A stretch of DNA of 64,000 bases from Bog-473 sp963730785 (GCA_963730785.1 CAVSTF010000001.1:62001-126000), one strand, 5' to 3'. Numbered from the stretch's first letter, positions 1 to 11,296 are shown. Made by a program: numbers and translations. Notes: generated by a model from the letters alone, not told the origin.

Positions 1-27
1 TTGCCATTCTCGCACAGAGACGCACGC

Positions 28-2289
28 TCAGGACTCCCCTAATTGCAGGGCGAGGTTCCCTTCGTGCGAAGCCGCCACCGCCGTCAGCGGCAGGTCAATC
101 AGCTGACCAGCCACTACCCGGTCGCCCGTGGCCTGGCCGAGCACGAATACGGCGATGCCCTGGGCCTCCGCCAGGGCCGTCAAGGCATCCGGATCGGAGG
201 TGGCGACCACGAACCGGGAGGGCGATTCGCTGAACAGTTCGGCCGGGTCATTCAGATCAAGGATGCAGCCGACACCGGCCGCCACGGCCATTTCGGCCGC
301 TGCTACCGCCAGCCCGCCCGATGACACATCGTGCACCGCCCCGATCGAGGGCCCCTCGTCACCCCGCCCGGCCACCACCGTGCTGATCAGTCCGGCCACG
401 AAGTCGGTCACCGTCCGGTGACGGCCGCAAGATCCAGCGAAGGCAGCACCCCGGTGCGGATCTTCCGCCGCTCGGTGGCCCAGCGCGAGCCGCCCAGCGC
501 GAAGCCACCGTCGTCTTCCACTCCACGAGGTCCGAGCAGCAGCAGCGTGTCGCCATCTCGCCACGCCAAGCCAGGAGGCGCCGCAAACAATTCATCGACC
601 AGCCCAAGCACACCGAAGACCGGCGTCGGATCGATGTCCGCCCCACCGCTCTCGTTGTAGAAGCTGACGTTGCCGCCGATGATGGGCAGCCCCAACGCCC
701 GGCACGCGCCGGCCATGCCGTCGATGCATTCGGAGAACTGCCACATCACTTCGGGGTGCTCCGGGTTGCCGAAGTTCAGGCAATCGACCACGGCCACCGC
801 GGTGGCGCCGACGCAGGCCAGGTTGGCCACGCTCTCGGCCAGCGTCAGCGCCGTGCCGGCCTTCGGATCGCGGGCGCAGTAGCGGGGATTCGAGTCGGTG
901 GTGATGGCCACGCCTCGGTTCGACGCCGGAAGACCGGGACCGGCCAGGCGCAGCAGGGCGGCGTCGCCACCCGGGCCGACCACCGTGTTCAAGAACAGCT
1001 GATGGTCGTACTGCCGGTAGACCCAGCGGGGCGAACGCAGCAGGGCCAACAGGTCATCGGCGCACTCCGCCGGCATCGGGCGCGCCGATGGGCTCACCGC
1101 CGACCTCGACCGGCGCCGCCAACGGTCGGTGGTAGAGCGGCGCGTCGTCGGACAACGAAGCAGCCGGGACGTCGCACAGAATGGGGCCGTCGAAACCGTC
1201 ACGGATGCGGAGTCGTCCGCCGCCTTCGGGCTCAGGCTCGGTGACCTTGCCGATGACGGCGGCCCGTACTTCCCACTTGTTGCAGATGGACATGACCTCA
1301 TCCAGCGAGTCGGGCGTCACGATGGCCAGCATCCGCTCCTGGCTCTCGCTGGTCATCACTTCCCAGGGCTCCATGCCCTCTTCACGTCGGGGCACCGCCG
1401 TCACGTCGACATCCATGCCCACGCCGCCGCGGCCGGCCGTCTCACTGGTGGCGCAGGCCAGACCGGCCCCGCCCAGGTCCTGAATCCCGACCACCAGCTT
1501 GCGGTCCAGCAGTTCCAGGCAGGCCTCAATCAGCCGCTTCTCTTCGAAGGGATCGCCGACCTGCACGCTCGGACGCTTGGTGTCGTCCGCCGCCTCGTCC
1601 TCGCCGCCGAAACCGGCCGAAGCCAGCACGCTGACGCCGCCGATGCCGTCCCGGCCGGTGCTGCTGCCCAACAGGACAGCCAAGTTGCCCGGTCCCGACG
1701 CGATGCCGAGCACCAGCCGATCGACCGGCAGCGCGCCCATGCAGAGCACGTTGACCAGTGGGTTCCCGGCGTAACAGGGATCGAAGGTGAGCTCGCCGCC
1801 CACGTTGGGCACGCCCACCGAGTTGCCGTAGCCCGAAATCCCACTGACGACACCCTCGACCAGCCAGCGCTGGCGGGCATCCTCGGGTGAACCGAAGAAG
1901 AGGGGGTCCATGATGGCCAGCGGGCGGGCCCCCATGGTGAAGATGTCCCGCAGGATGCCGCCCACTCCGGTCGCCGCTCCTTGATACGGCTCAATCGCCG
2001 ACGGGTGGTTATGGCTCTCAATCCGGATGGCGATGGCAATGCCGTCCCCGGCATCGATGACGCCGGCGTTCTCACCGGGACCGACCAGCACCTTCGGTCC
2101 CTCGGTGGGCAGGCGCTTCCAGTACATGCGAGACGACTTGTACGAGCAGTGCTCGCTCCACATCACCGCATACAGCGCCAGTTCCAGGTGATTGGGCGGC
2201 CGGCCCAGAATTTTGCCGACGGCCTCAAATTCATCGTCCGTCAGACCGAGCGCTCGGTGCAGCGACGGCTCCTCGGCGGCGGGAGTCAT
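28..2289 (-). CDS. purL: Phosphoribosylformylglycinamidine synthase II (large subunit)
   Basis: This is the PurL subunit that converts FGAR plus glutamine-derived ammonia and ATP to FGAM in purine synthesis. It works with PurS and PurQ, which lie just upstream. About 753 codons fit the small-PurL family. The N-terminal part reads clearly (MWSEHCSYKSS near residue 45, RIESHNHPSAIEPYQGAATG near residue 95), and the two AIRS-like halves follow. The reading frame breaks near 1,060-1,300 and near 410-560. Each break resumes in another frame with continuous PurL sequence, so I read them as sequencing indels. The C-terminus ends at a TGA at 28-30. The ATG at 2289 follows a non-coding gap, so purL may have its own promoter even though it belongs to the purine cluster. 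Confidence 0.93.
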
Positions 2290-2612
2290 GATGGCTACAA
2301 CTTAGTGGTGCCGGACACCCGAGTCGGCACGTTGCCCCTCGAATTCCGGTCAACGTGACCCGCCGCCGCCCCACGCGTCGACCCGAGCCAGTGCAAATGG
2401 CCATATCGGCACCAAGCTCGGGTCAAATAGCGATCCGCGACATGGCCAATGCAACGCACTGATTCGTAGTAATCCCCGGAGATTCCCAGGTATTTGGCCT
2501 GCACCGCGGTAGCTCACCACATCTGAGGTCCTCCGGGAATTGCCTCAATGACTGGTCTCTTTTTCCCTCTATATGCGCGGCCGAGCGACGACATATGCGT
2601 CACAATGACGGC
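2290..2612. other. Intergenic region between purL and a divergent small gene
   Basis: These 323 bases separate two divergent starts. No frame in it has the composition of a conserved protein. It should hold the promoters of purL and of the plus-strand gene, but I cannot place convincing -35 and -10 boxes by eye. Confidence 0.5.
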
Positions 2613-3038
2613 ATGCCAAAAGCAAAAACCCCGGCCCCTCGCAAGCCCATGAGCACCGGCCACAAAGCCGCCCTCGCTCAGGGTCGAGCCGAAAGCGCTT
2701 CGGTACGGCACTACTTGGAGGCGCTGGAGACATCTCGACCCAAGCGGGGCCGCAAACGGACTCCCGCCTCCATCGACAAGCGATTGGCCGCCATCGAGAC
2801 CCAGCTGGGCGCGGCCGATGCCTTGACCAAGCTGCATCTCCTGCAGGAACAAAAGGACTTGTCCGACGAGCGTTCCCGGGTGGCCCAGGTCAAGGACCTG
2901 AGCGCCCTGGAGAAGCAGTTCATCAAGGTGGCCAAGGCCTACGGCGAGCGCAAGGGCATCAACTACGGCACCTGGCGGGCTGCCGGCGTGAGCGCCGCGG
3001 TACTGCAATCAGCCGGTATCACCCGCGCCCGGGGCTGA
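2613..3038 (+). CDS. Small basic conserved actinobacterial protein, function unknown
   Basis: The product is about 141 residues. It has a very basic, AT-hook-like stretch (RPKRGRKRTP) near residue 45, a predicted helical Leu/Ala/Glu-rich middle, and a conserved-looking tail (YGTWRAAGVSAAVLQSAGI). I recognise it as a type of uncharacterised protein common in Actinobacteria, but I know no established function. The basic N-terminal half would suit nucleic-acid binding (inference). I chose the ATG at 2613 because it begins the conserved part; an in-frame ATG at 2595 is possible. It lies opposite to the purine genes and ends only 14 bases before the reconstructed end of purQ, so the two are tightly convergent. 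Confidence 0.75.
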   Translation: MPKAKTPAPRKPMSTGHKAALAQGRAESASVRHYLEALETSRPKRGRKRTPASIDKRLAAIETQLGAADALTKLHLLQEQKDLSDERSRVAQVKDLSALEKQFIKVAKAYGERKGINYGTWRAAGVSAAVLQSAGITRARG

Positions 3039-3052
3039 TTCTGAAAGCAGCG

Positions 3053-3735
3053 TCAGGCCGCGGCGCTGGTCGTCGCCGCGTTGAGCAGCGACTGCAGCAA
3101 GCACCACACCGTCCTCTGAACCGAGCAGGGCGTGGGAGGCCCGCTCAGGGTGCGGCATCAGGCCAACCACGTTGCCCGCCTCATTGGCGATGCCGGCGAT
3201 GTCGTCGACTGACCCATTCGGGTTGTCCAGATACCGGAGCACAATGCGATCGTTTTCGGTCAGCTCGCGCAGGGTGAGCCTCGTCACAGACGTAGCTGCC
3301 CGAGAAGTGGTTGATCGGAATCACCAACTCCTCGCCGACCGTCGCCGCGCCGGTCAGCACCGAGTTGGTCTGCACCACCTGCAGGCGGGTGGGCTGGCAC
3401 AGAAAGCGCAGCCGGCCGTTCTTCTGCAGCGCCCCTGGAAGTAGCCCGGCTTCGGTCAAGACCTGGAAGCCATTGCAGATGCCGACGACCGGACCACCAG
3501 CCTGGGCGAACTTCACCACGGCGTCCATGATGGGCGAGAAGCGGGCCAAGGCTCCGGGACGCAGGTAGTCGCCATGAGCGAAACCGCCCGGTAGGACCAC
3601 CGCGTCAACAGAACCCAGATTGGCGTCGCCGTGCCACAACAACTCGCCCGAGCCGCCCAGGCGGTCGACCGCCTGGACCACGTCGTACTCACAGTTGGTG
3701 CCCGGAAAGACGACAACGCCGACTCTGGCCGACAT
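3053..3735 (-). CDS. purQ: Phosphoribosylformylglycinamidine synthase, glutamine amidotransferase subunit
   Basis: PurQ hydrolyses glutamine and hands ammonia to PurL. The class I amidotransferase nucleophile elbow is present (VVGICNGFQVLTEAGLL, Cys in GICNG), and so is the late HPE triad motif (LMPHPERA). The frame breaks near 3,285, between the central part and the C-terminal part. A second single-base change near 3,085 hides the true end: removing one T restores a standard tail (VVLLQSLLNAATTSAA) ending in TGA at 3053-3055. The length is then about 227 residues, normal for the family. Its ATG directly abuts the purS stop codon. Confidence 0.92.
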
Positions 3736-3993
3736 TCAGCCGCCCAGCGCCACGAGCTCGAGGTGACTTTCCTCAATGACCGGATTGGCCAGCAGCCGGT
3801 CGGCCAGTTCGGTGGCCTTGACGCGGGCCGCCGACTCGTCGGGGGCGTCGACTTCGAAGCTGAAGGAACGGCCGGCCCGCACATGAGCCACCCCGTCGAA
3901 CCCGAGCGCCGGCAGCGCCCGCTCAATGGTGGCGCCCTCCGGATCGGCAATGCCGGCTCGTAGTTGCACTTCGACTCGCGCCTGGAACCTCAT
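3736..3993 (-). CDS. purS: Phosphoribosylformylglycinamidine synthase subunit PurS
   Basis: This small protein of about 85 residues bridges PurL and PurQ in the three-part FGAM synthase. It starts MRFQARVEVQLR and ends NPVIEESHLELVALGG, with the family pattern of a short ferredoxin-like fold and a conserved 'ANPVIE' segment. An open frame continues upstream of the ATG, but the ATG at 3993 overlaps the purC stop in an ATGA, and that fixes the start. It is intact. Confidence 0.93.
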   Translation of the reverse strand: MRFQARVEVQLRAGIADPEGATIERALPALGFDGVAHVRAGRSFSFEVDAPDESAARVKATELADRLLANPVIEESHLELVALGG

Positions 3994-4887
3994 GCTGAGG
4001 CACCGTACCAGTCGTCCAACGACAGTCCGGTGACTCGCTCGTAGGCAGCCACATACCGGTCGGACAGGGCACCGGTCACGTCGTCGGGCAAGGGCGGCGG
4101 CGGCGGCGTGCGGTCCCAGGGTTGGGCCGCCAACCAATCCCGCAGGGGCTGCTTGTCGAAGGCCGGCGGCGTGGTGCCCGGCACCACCTGGTCGGCCGGC
4201 CACAGCCGAGACGAGTCAGACGTACACACTTCGTCGCACAGCGACAGGACACCGTCCACGTACCCCAGCTCAAACTTGGTGTCGGCCAAAATGAAACCCA
4301 CGTCGGCGGCGCGAGCGGCCGCTCGTCGATACAACTCCAGGCAGATGTCCCGAGCCGCTTCGGCTGCTTCGGCGCCAACCAGGTCCACGGCGGCGGCAAA
4401 GTCGATGTTGATGTCGTGACCGGCTTCGGCCTTGGTCGACGGCGTGAACATGGGTTCGGCCAACTTGTCGGCCATCTTGAGTCCCTTGGGCATCACCGTG
4501 CCATGCACCGTGCCCGACTTCTCGTACTCCTCGAAGGCTTGCCCAGCCAGGTAGCCCCGAACGATGCACTCCAACGAGAGCATGTCGGCCCGACGCACCA
4601 ACATGGCTCGGCCGGCCCACTCGGGCGGCAGCGTGACACCCGGCAACGCCTCGGCCATGGCCACCGGGTCGCAGGTCAACAGGGTGCCGGGCACGACGTC
4701 GGCCATCTCACCGCACCAGAAGGCCGTCATGGCCGTCAGCACCCGGCCCTTGTTGGTGATCGGTTCGGCCATGATCACGTCGAACGCGCTCACCCGGTCC
4801 GAAGCCACCATCACGAGCCGGTCGTCGCCAGCGTCGTAGAGCTCGCGGACCTTTCCGGTCAGGATCTGCGGCAGTTCGCGTCGTCAC
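3990..4887 (-). CDS. purC: SAICAR synthase (phosphoribosylaminoimidazole-succinocarboxamide synthase)
   Basis: PurC joins aspartate to CAIR using ATP. Diagnostic segments are GKVRELYD near the start, SDRVSAFDVIM, and RGYLAGQAFEEYEKSGT in the middle. The unbroken frame starts only at a GTG at 4814, inside the protein. The family N-terminus (LPQILTGKVRELYD) lies upstream of it in the same frame, but that frame has no start codon. One extra base near 4,878 would connect it to a GTG at 4887 that overlaps the purB stop as GTGA, matching the overlap style of the rest of this operon. I therefore give the reconstructed start. The purS start overlaps its end (ATGA). Confidence 0.92.
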
Positions 4888-6192
4888 GCCAGTCTCGCCA
4901 ATGCATCGGCGAAGCGGTCGACATGGCGCAACATCCGCCCGAGGTCGAACGCCGCATCGAGCTGCGCCTCGCGACATGGTCACCTCCGGGTCAGCTTCGA
5001 GAATCTCCCGGAAGGCCCGCCGCTCCGACCAGGCGGCCCGGGCATCACGCTGGACAATCCGGTAGGCCTCATCCCGGGTCAGCCCGGCCGACACCAGCGC
5101 CAACAGGACCGACTGGCTGAACACCAACCCGAAGCTGCCGTTGGTCAGGTTGTCCAGGGCCCGCTCGGGATGCACGACCAAACCAGAAGCCAGGCCGGTG
5201 GCCTTGCGCAGCATGTAGCAGGTCAACATGGCGGCATCCGGCAAGGCCACCCGCTCGACCGAGCTGTGGGAGATGTCGCGCTCGATGCCACAACGCCACG
5301 TCCTCCAGCCCCGCTCCGAGATAGCCCCGCAGCAGGCGAGCCAACCCGCACAGCCGCTCCGAAAGGATCGGGTTGCGCTTGTGTGGCATGGCCGACGACC
5401 CTTCTGACCAGCGCCGAAGGGCTCTTCCGCCTCCCCCAATTCACTGCGGGCCAAGTGGCGCACCTCGGTGCACATCAGCTCAATGGTCGAGCCGATGGCG
5501 GCGCAGGCATAGAAGAGTTCGGCATGGCGATCACGGGCGATGACCTGAGTGGCCGGCACCGGCTGCAAACCCAGCGCCGCACACACGTGCGCCTCGACCG
5601 CCGGGTCGATGTTGGAGAAGGTGCCCACGGCACCCGAGAGCTTGCCCACCGCAATGTGCTCCCGAGCCGCCCGCAACCGTTGCCGGTCCCGATCGGCCTG
5701 CAAGGCCCACAGGGCGAACTTGGCCCCGAACGTGGTGGGCTCGGCGTGCATGCCGTGGGTCCGCCCCGTCACCGGCACATCCATCAGCTCCAGCGCCCGA
5801 GTCTTCAAGGCGGCCACAAACGCATCGAGGTCCACCAGCAGCAGATCGGCCGCCCGGGTCAAGGTGGCGCACAACGCCGTGTCCACCACATCGGAGGAGG
5901 TCAACCCATAGTGGATGTAGGAACCGGCCGGCGCACCGATGCGGTCCTGCACCACGTCGACGAAGGCGGCCACATCGTGATCGGTGACCTTCTCGCGTTC
6001 CAGCACGTCGGCCACGAAGACCTCGTCCACCGTGGGCGCCTTGGCCCGGCAGGTGGCGGCGTCCTCGGCGGGCACCACTCCAACCAGAGCCTGCGCCTCG
6101 GTGGCCAGCAACTCCACCTCCAGCCACAAGGAGAATCGAGCGGCGTCGGTAAAGAGGGCCGCCATGTCGGACGGCGAATAGCGCGGAATCAC
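4884..6192 (-). CDS. purB: Adenylosuccinate lyase
   Basis: PurB cleaves SAICAR and adenylosuccinate, releasing fumarate. The start is GTG at 6192 with AGGAG upstream (6201-6205 on the plus strand). The protein opens MIPRYSPSDMAALFTDAARF and carries HYGLTSSDVVDTAL and TGRTHGMHAEPTTFG. The signature SSAMPHKRNP lies in a different frame at about 5,390, and the downstream part returns near 5,300 (ERDISHSSVER). A third shift near 4,985 leads to the end (RMLRHVDRFADALARLA, TGA at 4884-4886). That makes three likely indels in an essential gene. In the raw consensus the frame runs in from purD without a stop, so an automatic call would produce a false PurD-PurB fusion. Confidence 0.92.
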
Positions 6193-7481
6193 TGGGCAAT
6201 CTCCTGCATCGTCTCGGTCTCTCTCGAACGCGGCGTCGGCCGCGATGTCGTGGCGCATGCGCATGCCATCCCACTCAATCGGCGCCGCCGCCGCATAGGC
6301 ATTCGCCCGGGCCTCGGCCAAGGAAGCAGCCACCGCGGTCACGCCCAGCACCCGGCCACCGGCGGTGTGGAACGGGCCACTCGATCCGATGTCGGGAAGT
6401 TCCGGCATGGAACACGGTCACCCCGTCCACGCCGGCCACCGACTGCCCCTGCTCGTCCAATCCCCCAATGGGATCGCCCGTACGGGGATGCTCGGGATAG
6501 CCCGGGCTGGCCAGCACCACGCACACGGCGGACTGGTCGGAAAAGGTCGGCACGGGCGCCGTGGGCAGCGACCCCGACGCCACGGCCATGAACAATTCGG
6601 CGGCGTCGCACGACAGCAGCGGCAGCACGACCTGCGTCTCGGGATCGCCGAAGCGCACGTTGTACTCAATGACCTTGGGTCCCTCCGGCCCGAGCATCAG
6701 CCCGGCGTACAAGACCCCCCGGTAGTCAATCCCACGCCGCAGCAACTCGGCCACCAAGGGCTCCACGGCCTCGGCCATGCACTGGTCGACCAGCGAAGCC
6801 GGGACGTGCGGCATGGCGGCGTACGAACCCATGCCGCCGGTGTTCGGTCCGACATCGCCATCGCCCACCCGCTTGAAGTCCTGGGCCGGCACCAACGGCA
6901 CGGCCCGGGTCCCGTCGCACAGCACCAGGAGCGAGCATTCCTCGCCGACCAGACCCTCTTCAATGACCACGGTGCGCCCGGCTTCTCCGAACGACGCGCC
7001 CGACAGCTTGGACAGCACATCGGCCCGAGCCTCCGCCAACGTCGAGGCCACCAAGACACCCTTGCCCGCCGCCAGGCCATCGGTCTTGACCACCCACGGT
7101 CCCGGCAGGGTCTCCAAAAAGGCCAGCGCCGAATCGCGTCTGCAGCGCATCGAAGGCCCCGTAGGCAGCAGTGGGCACGCCGGCCGAAGCCAGCACCTCT
7201 TTCATGAAGGCCTTCGACCCTTCCAGCAACGCCCCATCGGCCCCCGGGCCAAACACCGCCCGACCTTCGGACCGCAACCGGTCGGCCAACCCGCCCACCA
7301 GCGGCGCCTCGGGACCGATGACCACCAGGTCAGCCTCAATCTCGGACACCGGCGCGTCCGTCACCTCAATAGGAGCAGCCATCCCCGGATTCCCGGGCGT
7401 GACCACTACCTCAGCCGTGCGGGCCAATACATGGGCGAGCGCATGCTCGCGTCCCCCACTGCCGACGACGCAGACCTTCAC
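6189..7481 (-). CDS. purD: Phosphoribosylamine-glycine ligase (GAR synthetase)
   Basis: PurD makes GAR from phosphoribosylamine, glycine and ATP. It has the ATP-grasp layout: MKVCVVGSGGREHAL at the N-terminus, WVVKTDGLAAGKGV, and the metal-binding region VIEYNVRFGDPETQ. Frames change near 7,143 and 6,400. A third shift within a GA-rich run near 6,235 restores a normal end (ETMQEIAQ, TGA at 6189-6191) that overlaps the purB GTG as GTGA. The start is GTG at 7481, which overlaps the purA stop in the same way. About 430 residues is the usual length. Confidence 0.92.
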
Positions 7482-8764
7482 GCCGTGGCGAATGACACGA
7501 ACTGCTCGCGACCAGGTCCCACCCCGACCAGTCGCACCGGCACGCCAATCTGCTCCGACAAGAAGTTCACGTAATCACGGGCGGCCGCCGGCAGGTCGCC
7601 CGCCTTGGTGGCCGAGGTGAGGTCGGTACGCCAACCCGGGAACTCCTCGTACACCGGCTTCACGCTGTGAAATACGGACTGGTGGTACGGCAGGTGGCTA
7701 TACCGCTTGCCGTCAGGGCCCTCGTAGGCCACACAGACCTTGACCGTCTCGAAGGTGTCGAGCACATCGAGCTTGGTCAGGGCCACCTCGGTCAGCGAGT
7801 TCAGCCGCACGGCCTGGCGCAGCATGACGGCATCGAACCAGCCGCAGCGCCGGCGGCGGCCGGTGTTGGTACCGAACTCGTGGCCCCGCTCGACCAGCAG
7901 GTCACCGGTGTCATTGGCCTGCTCGGTCGGGAACGGCCCGGCGCCGACCCGGGTCACATAGGCCTTGGCGATGCCGACGATCCGATCGATGTCCCGGGGC
8001 CCAAGCCCCTACCCGTACAGGCCCCGCCGGCCACCGGGTTGGACGAGGTGACGAAGGGATAGGTCCCGTGGTCCAGGTCCAAGAAGGTGGCCTGGGCGCC
8101 CTCCAACAAGCACAGACCGACCGTCATCGAGCGCATCGTGGATCAACCCGACCGTGTCACCCACCATGGGCTCAATCCGGGGTGCGTATTCATTCAGATA
8201 CCGGTCAGCGATGTCATCGGCCGACATGGGCAGCCGGTTGTAGACCTTGGCCAAAATGGCGTTCTTCTCTTTGAGCACCACGTCCAGCTTCTGCCGGAAG
8301 ATCTTGGCGTCGAAGAGGTCCTGGACCCGCAGCCCGACCCGGGTCGCCTTGTCGGCATACGCCGGCCCGATCCCCCGCTTGGTCGTCCCCAGGGCGTTCT
8401 TGCCCAGGAAGCGCTCCGTCACCCGGTCCAGCTCCTGGTGGTACGGCATGATCAGGTGGGCGTTCCCACTGACCACCATCCTCGAGGTGTCGACGCCCTT
8501 CTCGGCCAGGCTGTCCAGCTCAGCCAACAAGACCTGCGGGTCGACCACCACGCCATTCCCGATCATGGGGGTGATGTGCTCGTAGAGAATCCCGCTCGGC
8601 ACCAACTGGAGGGCGAAGGCCTCTCCATTGACCACAATGCGGTGACCGGCGTTGTGGCCGCCTTGATAGCGCACCACCATGTCCATCTCACGGGCCAGAA
8701 GGTCGGTCAGTTTCCCCTTACCCTCATCGCCCCACTGGGTCCCCACCACCACGGTTGCGGGCAC
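7478..8764 (-). CDS. purA: Adenylosuccinate synthetase
   Basis: PurA couples IMP and aspartate using GTP, on the way to AMP. The N-terminus (VVVGTQWGDEGKGKL) is the GTP-binding signature. RYQGGHNAGHRIVV and GTTKRGIGPAYADK also match the family. The frame breaks near 8,100 and near 8,010; the parts are GAQATFLDLDHGTYPFVT and then the final third ending VGPGREQFVSFATA. The start is GTG at 8764 with GGAG about 7 bases upstream. It is the first gene of the purA-D-B-C-S-Q operon. Confidence 0.93.
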
Positions 8765-8799
8765 GCGACATCTCCGTTCGCTCGATGCTGTCGGATTAC

Positions 8800-8812
8800 G
8801 CAACAGTGTATC
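8800..8812 (-). promoter_or_regulatory. Possible -10 box of the purine operon
   Basis: On the minus strand a TACACT hexamer (8805-8810) lies about 40 bases before the purA GTG, within the divergent gap to the PfpI gene. No clear -35 box is visible. The same hexamer follows a perfect TTGACA upstream of dnaK, and that resemblance is the main reason for listing it. Confidence 0.3.
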
Positions 8813-8891
8813 CCTCCGCCGCTCACGCCTGAGAAACCCCCGTGCGTTTCCCCTTTGGCTTCCCGGGTAAGGCCCAGTTGGGAGGTTGTAG

Positions 8892-9461
8892 ATGAACGAC
8901 GACCTGAAACACGTCAGGGTGGCCTTCATGGTCGCCAACGAAGGTATTGAACAAGTCGAGCTGACCGAGCCCTGGAAGGCCGTGGTCAACTCCGGCGGCC
9001 AACCCGAACTGGTGGCCACCAAGCCCGGCATGGCCGAGACCATGCACCACCTCGACCGGGCCGGACGGTTCCCGGTCGACCTCACCACCGAAGAGGCCCA
9101 GGCGGCCAACTTCGATGCCGTGGTGCTCCCGGGCGGTGTCGCCAACCCGGATCAGCTGCGCCAAGATGCCGCCGCCGTCGACTTCCTCATGTCCATGTTC
9201 GAAGCGGGCAAGCCCGTCGCCGCCATCTGCCACGGGCTGTGGCCCCTCATCGATGGCGACCTCGTCCGAGGGCGCACGCTGACGTCCTGGCCCAGCCTCC
9301 AGAGCGATCTCCGCAACGCCGGCGCCAACTGGGTCGACCAGCCGGTCGTGGTCTGCGACGAGGGCATCAACACCATCGTGACCAGCCGCAAACCTGGTGA
9401 TCTGAGTGCCTTTTGCTCGGAAATGACCGCCGTCTTCGCCCGGGAGCCCTCCTTGCGCTAG
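8892..9461 (+). CDS. DJ-1/PfpI family protein (glutamine amidotransferase-like)
   Basis: This is a protein of 189 residues with the DJ-1/PfpI fold. The nucleophile elbow AAICHGLWPLI places Cys at 113 followed by His114, and the acidic partner Glu lies in GIEQVE near residue 20. Members act as glyoxalases/deglycases, chaperones or stress proteases, and the sequence does not say which. A strong GGGAGG ribosome site precedes the ATG. It is divergent from purA and intact. Confidence 0.85.
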   Translation: MNDDLKHVRVAFMVANEGIEQVELTEPWKAVVNSGGQPELVATKPGMAETMHHLDRAGRFPVDLTTEEAQAANFDAVVLPGGVANPDQLRQDAAAVDFLMSMFEAGKPVAAICHGLWPLIDGDLVRGRTLTSWPSLQSDLRNAGANWVDQPVVVCDEGINTIVTSRKPGDLSAFCSEMTAVFAREPSLR

Positions 9462-9533
9462 CCAACAAGGGGCGTCGCAACCAGATGGCAACCAAGCGGC
9501 TCCCTGGGAACAACCTGTACGTTGCACAGTGCA

Positions 9534-9612
9534 TGCAGCGGGATCTTTTCTCCGCGCCCTCGATTCGAGGGGCACCGATTTCAAATCAACATCAAACTGA
9601 AAGCAGGGTGGA
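9534..9612 (+). repeat. Upstream copy of a duplicated 5' leader
   Basis: The roughly 80 bases before the first surface-repeat gene resemble those before the second (11440-11518). Shared pieces include ATGCAGCGG, a TTCAA segment, and an identical ribosome-site block CTGAAAGCAGGGTGGAATG leading into the start codon. The duplication therefore included the regulatory region. Confidence 0.65.
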
Positions 9613-11238
9613 ATGTCTAAGTCCTTACACAACCGAGGTGGACGCGTGTCGTCCGCACTCGAGATCGGACGCGCCTCATGGCGCGTCGGCGTCGTCGGGC
9701 TGCTTGCAGCCGTCGCCGTACCCGCACTCGGCGCAGTCAGCGCCGGAGCTGCTTCCGTGGCGCCCTCGGCGCCCACTGCAGTGTCGGCCGTCGGCGCAAC
9801 CGGGCAGGCCACTGTCACCTTCACCGTTGGAGCCAATGGCGGCGACCCCGTCACCTCCTTCGTCGTGACGCCCTACATCAACGGTACGGCCGGCCCGAGC
9901 ACCACCTACCCGGCTGGCGCCGTCGGTTCTGCCCTCGACCCCACACCTGGGGTCATCGACCATGCCGTCTTCACGCCGCTTCCCTCGTCGACGGGCTACA
10001 CCTTCACCGTCGCTGAGACGAATGACATCGGGACCAGCCCGGCTTCTGCCCAGACCAACTCGGTCAGCTCAGTGGCACCTGTCACTGCGACGCTGAGCGT
10101 TTCGCCGACTTCGCATGACTTCGGCAGCCTCACCTTGGGCGACATCAGCGACGACCAGACGGTGACCTTCACCAACACGGGCACGGGCCCCGACACCATC
10201 AGCGCCTTGAATTTCGGGGGGGCCGATCCTGACGACTTCCTGTTGACCGCTGACAGCAACTGCGTCGGCGCGGTACTGCAGCCGCAGGCTTCCTGCACCG
10301 CCACCGTGGCCTTCCTGCCCGGCGCGCTGGGACACCGTGCCGGCACTCTTACCGCAGCCGACAGCTCCGTGACCCCGGCCAGTGTCGCCCTTTCGGGCAC
10401 CGGCACTGAGGGCTACTACGTGGCCACGGCCAACGGCACCGTCAAGAACTTCGGTGACGCCGTTGACCAGGGCGGCCTGAACGGCACATCGCCCGCGGCT
10501 CCCATCGTCGGCATCGCCTCGACTGGCGATAACGGCGGCTACTGGATGGTGGACTCCCTCGGCGACGTGTACGCCGAAGGCGACGCAGTCAGACATTCTT
10601 CGGTGACCTCGGCGGAACCCATCTCAACAAGCCGATCGTCGGCATCGCGGCGACGCCGGACGACGGTGGCTACTGGCTGGTTGCTTCCGACGGCGGGATC
10701 TTCTCCTACGGTGACGCCCCGTTCCATGGGTCGACCGGCAACATCAAGCTCAACAAGCCAATCGTCGGCCTAGCCACTACGCCTGACGGCGGCGGCTACT
10801 GGCTGGTTGCTTCCGATGGTGGCATCTTCAACTACGGTGACGCACCGTTCTTGGGTTCGACCGGCAACATCAAGCTGAACAAGCCGGTGGTCGGCATGGC
10901 CAATACGCCAGACGGCAACGGCTACTGGCTGGTGGCTTCCGATGGTGGGATCTTCGCCTACGGTGACGCCAAGTTCTATGGGTTCGACTGGGAACATCAA
11001 GCTCAACCAGCCGATCGTCGGCATGGCGGCGACGCCTGACGGCCGCGGTTATTGGATGGTGGCTTCCGATGGTGGCATCTTCAACTTCGGTGACGCCCAG
11101 TTCGACGGCAGCGCCGGTGGGCAGGGCATCACGAATGCCATCGGTATCGCCATCACGGGGTACTCCACCCTCCAGGCGACCATCGACGTCCCAGCTGACC
11201 GGGCACTCGCCCTCAAAGCCGCTCACCACGTCGGCTAG
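9613..11238 (+). CDS. Secreted multi-repeat surface protein, copy A
   Basis: About 541 residues when two small frameshifts (near 10,590 and 10,985) are bridged. An N-terminal signal peptide (WRVGVVGLLAAVAVPAL, then AGA) is followed by a fibronectin type III-like domain (APSAPTAVSAVGATGQATVT, residues about 50-150) and an ASH/choice-of-anchor-like domain (SPTSHDFGSLTLGDISDDQ, about 160-265). Degenerate repeats of about 42 residues follow, with core GGYWLVASDGGIFSYGDA. Such repeats occur in many secreted actinobacterial proteins and suggest a propeller-like or solenoid fold (inference). The last repeat is followed by a short tail (GYSTLQATIDVP). No sortase motif or C-terminal membrane anchor is visible, so the protein is probably secreted or loosely wall-attached. 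Function unknown. Confidence 0.85.
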
Positions 11239-11296
11239 TTCGGACGAGTTAGCGCAACACATGGCCGGGTAGCTCCCGGCACTAGAGCAAGCCATA

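Noticed and set aside
4708..6408. One long open frame joining the end of purD to purB as a fusion protein
   Set aside because: The purD stop is hidden by a shift in a GA-rich run near 6,235. Correction restores two genes with the GTGA overlap used throughout the operon.
5170..6591. Long plus-strand frame of over 450 codons opposite purB/purD
   Set aside because: It is antisense to conserved purine genes, has the His/Gly/Arg-rich composition of an opposite-strand shadow, and has no domain.
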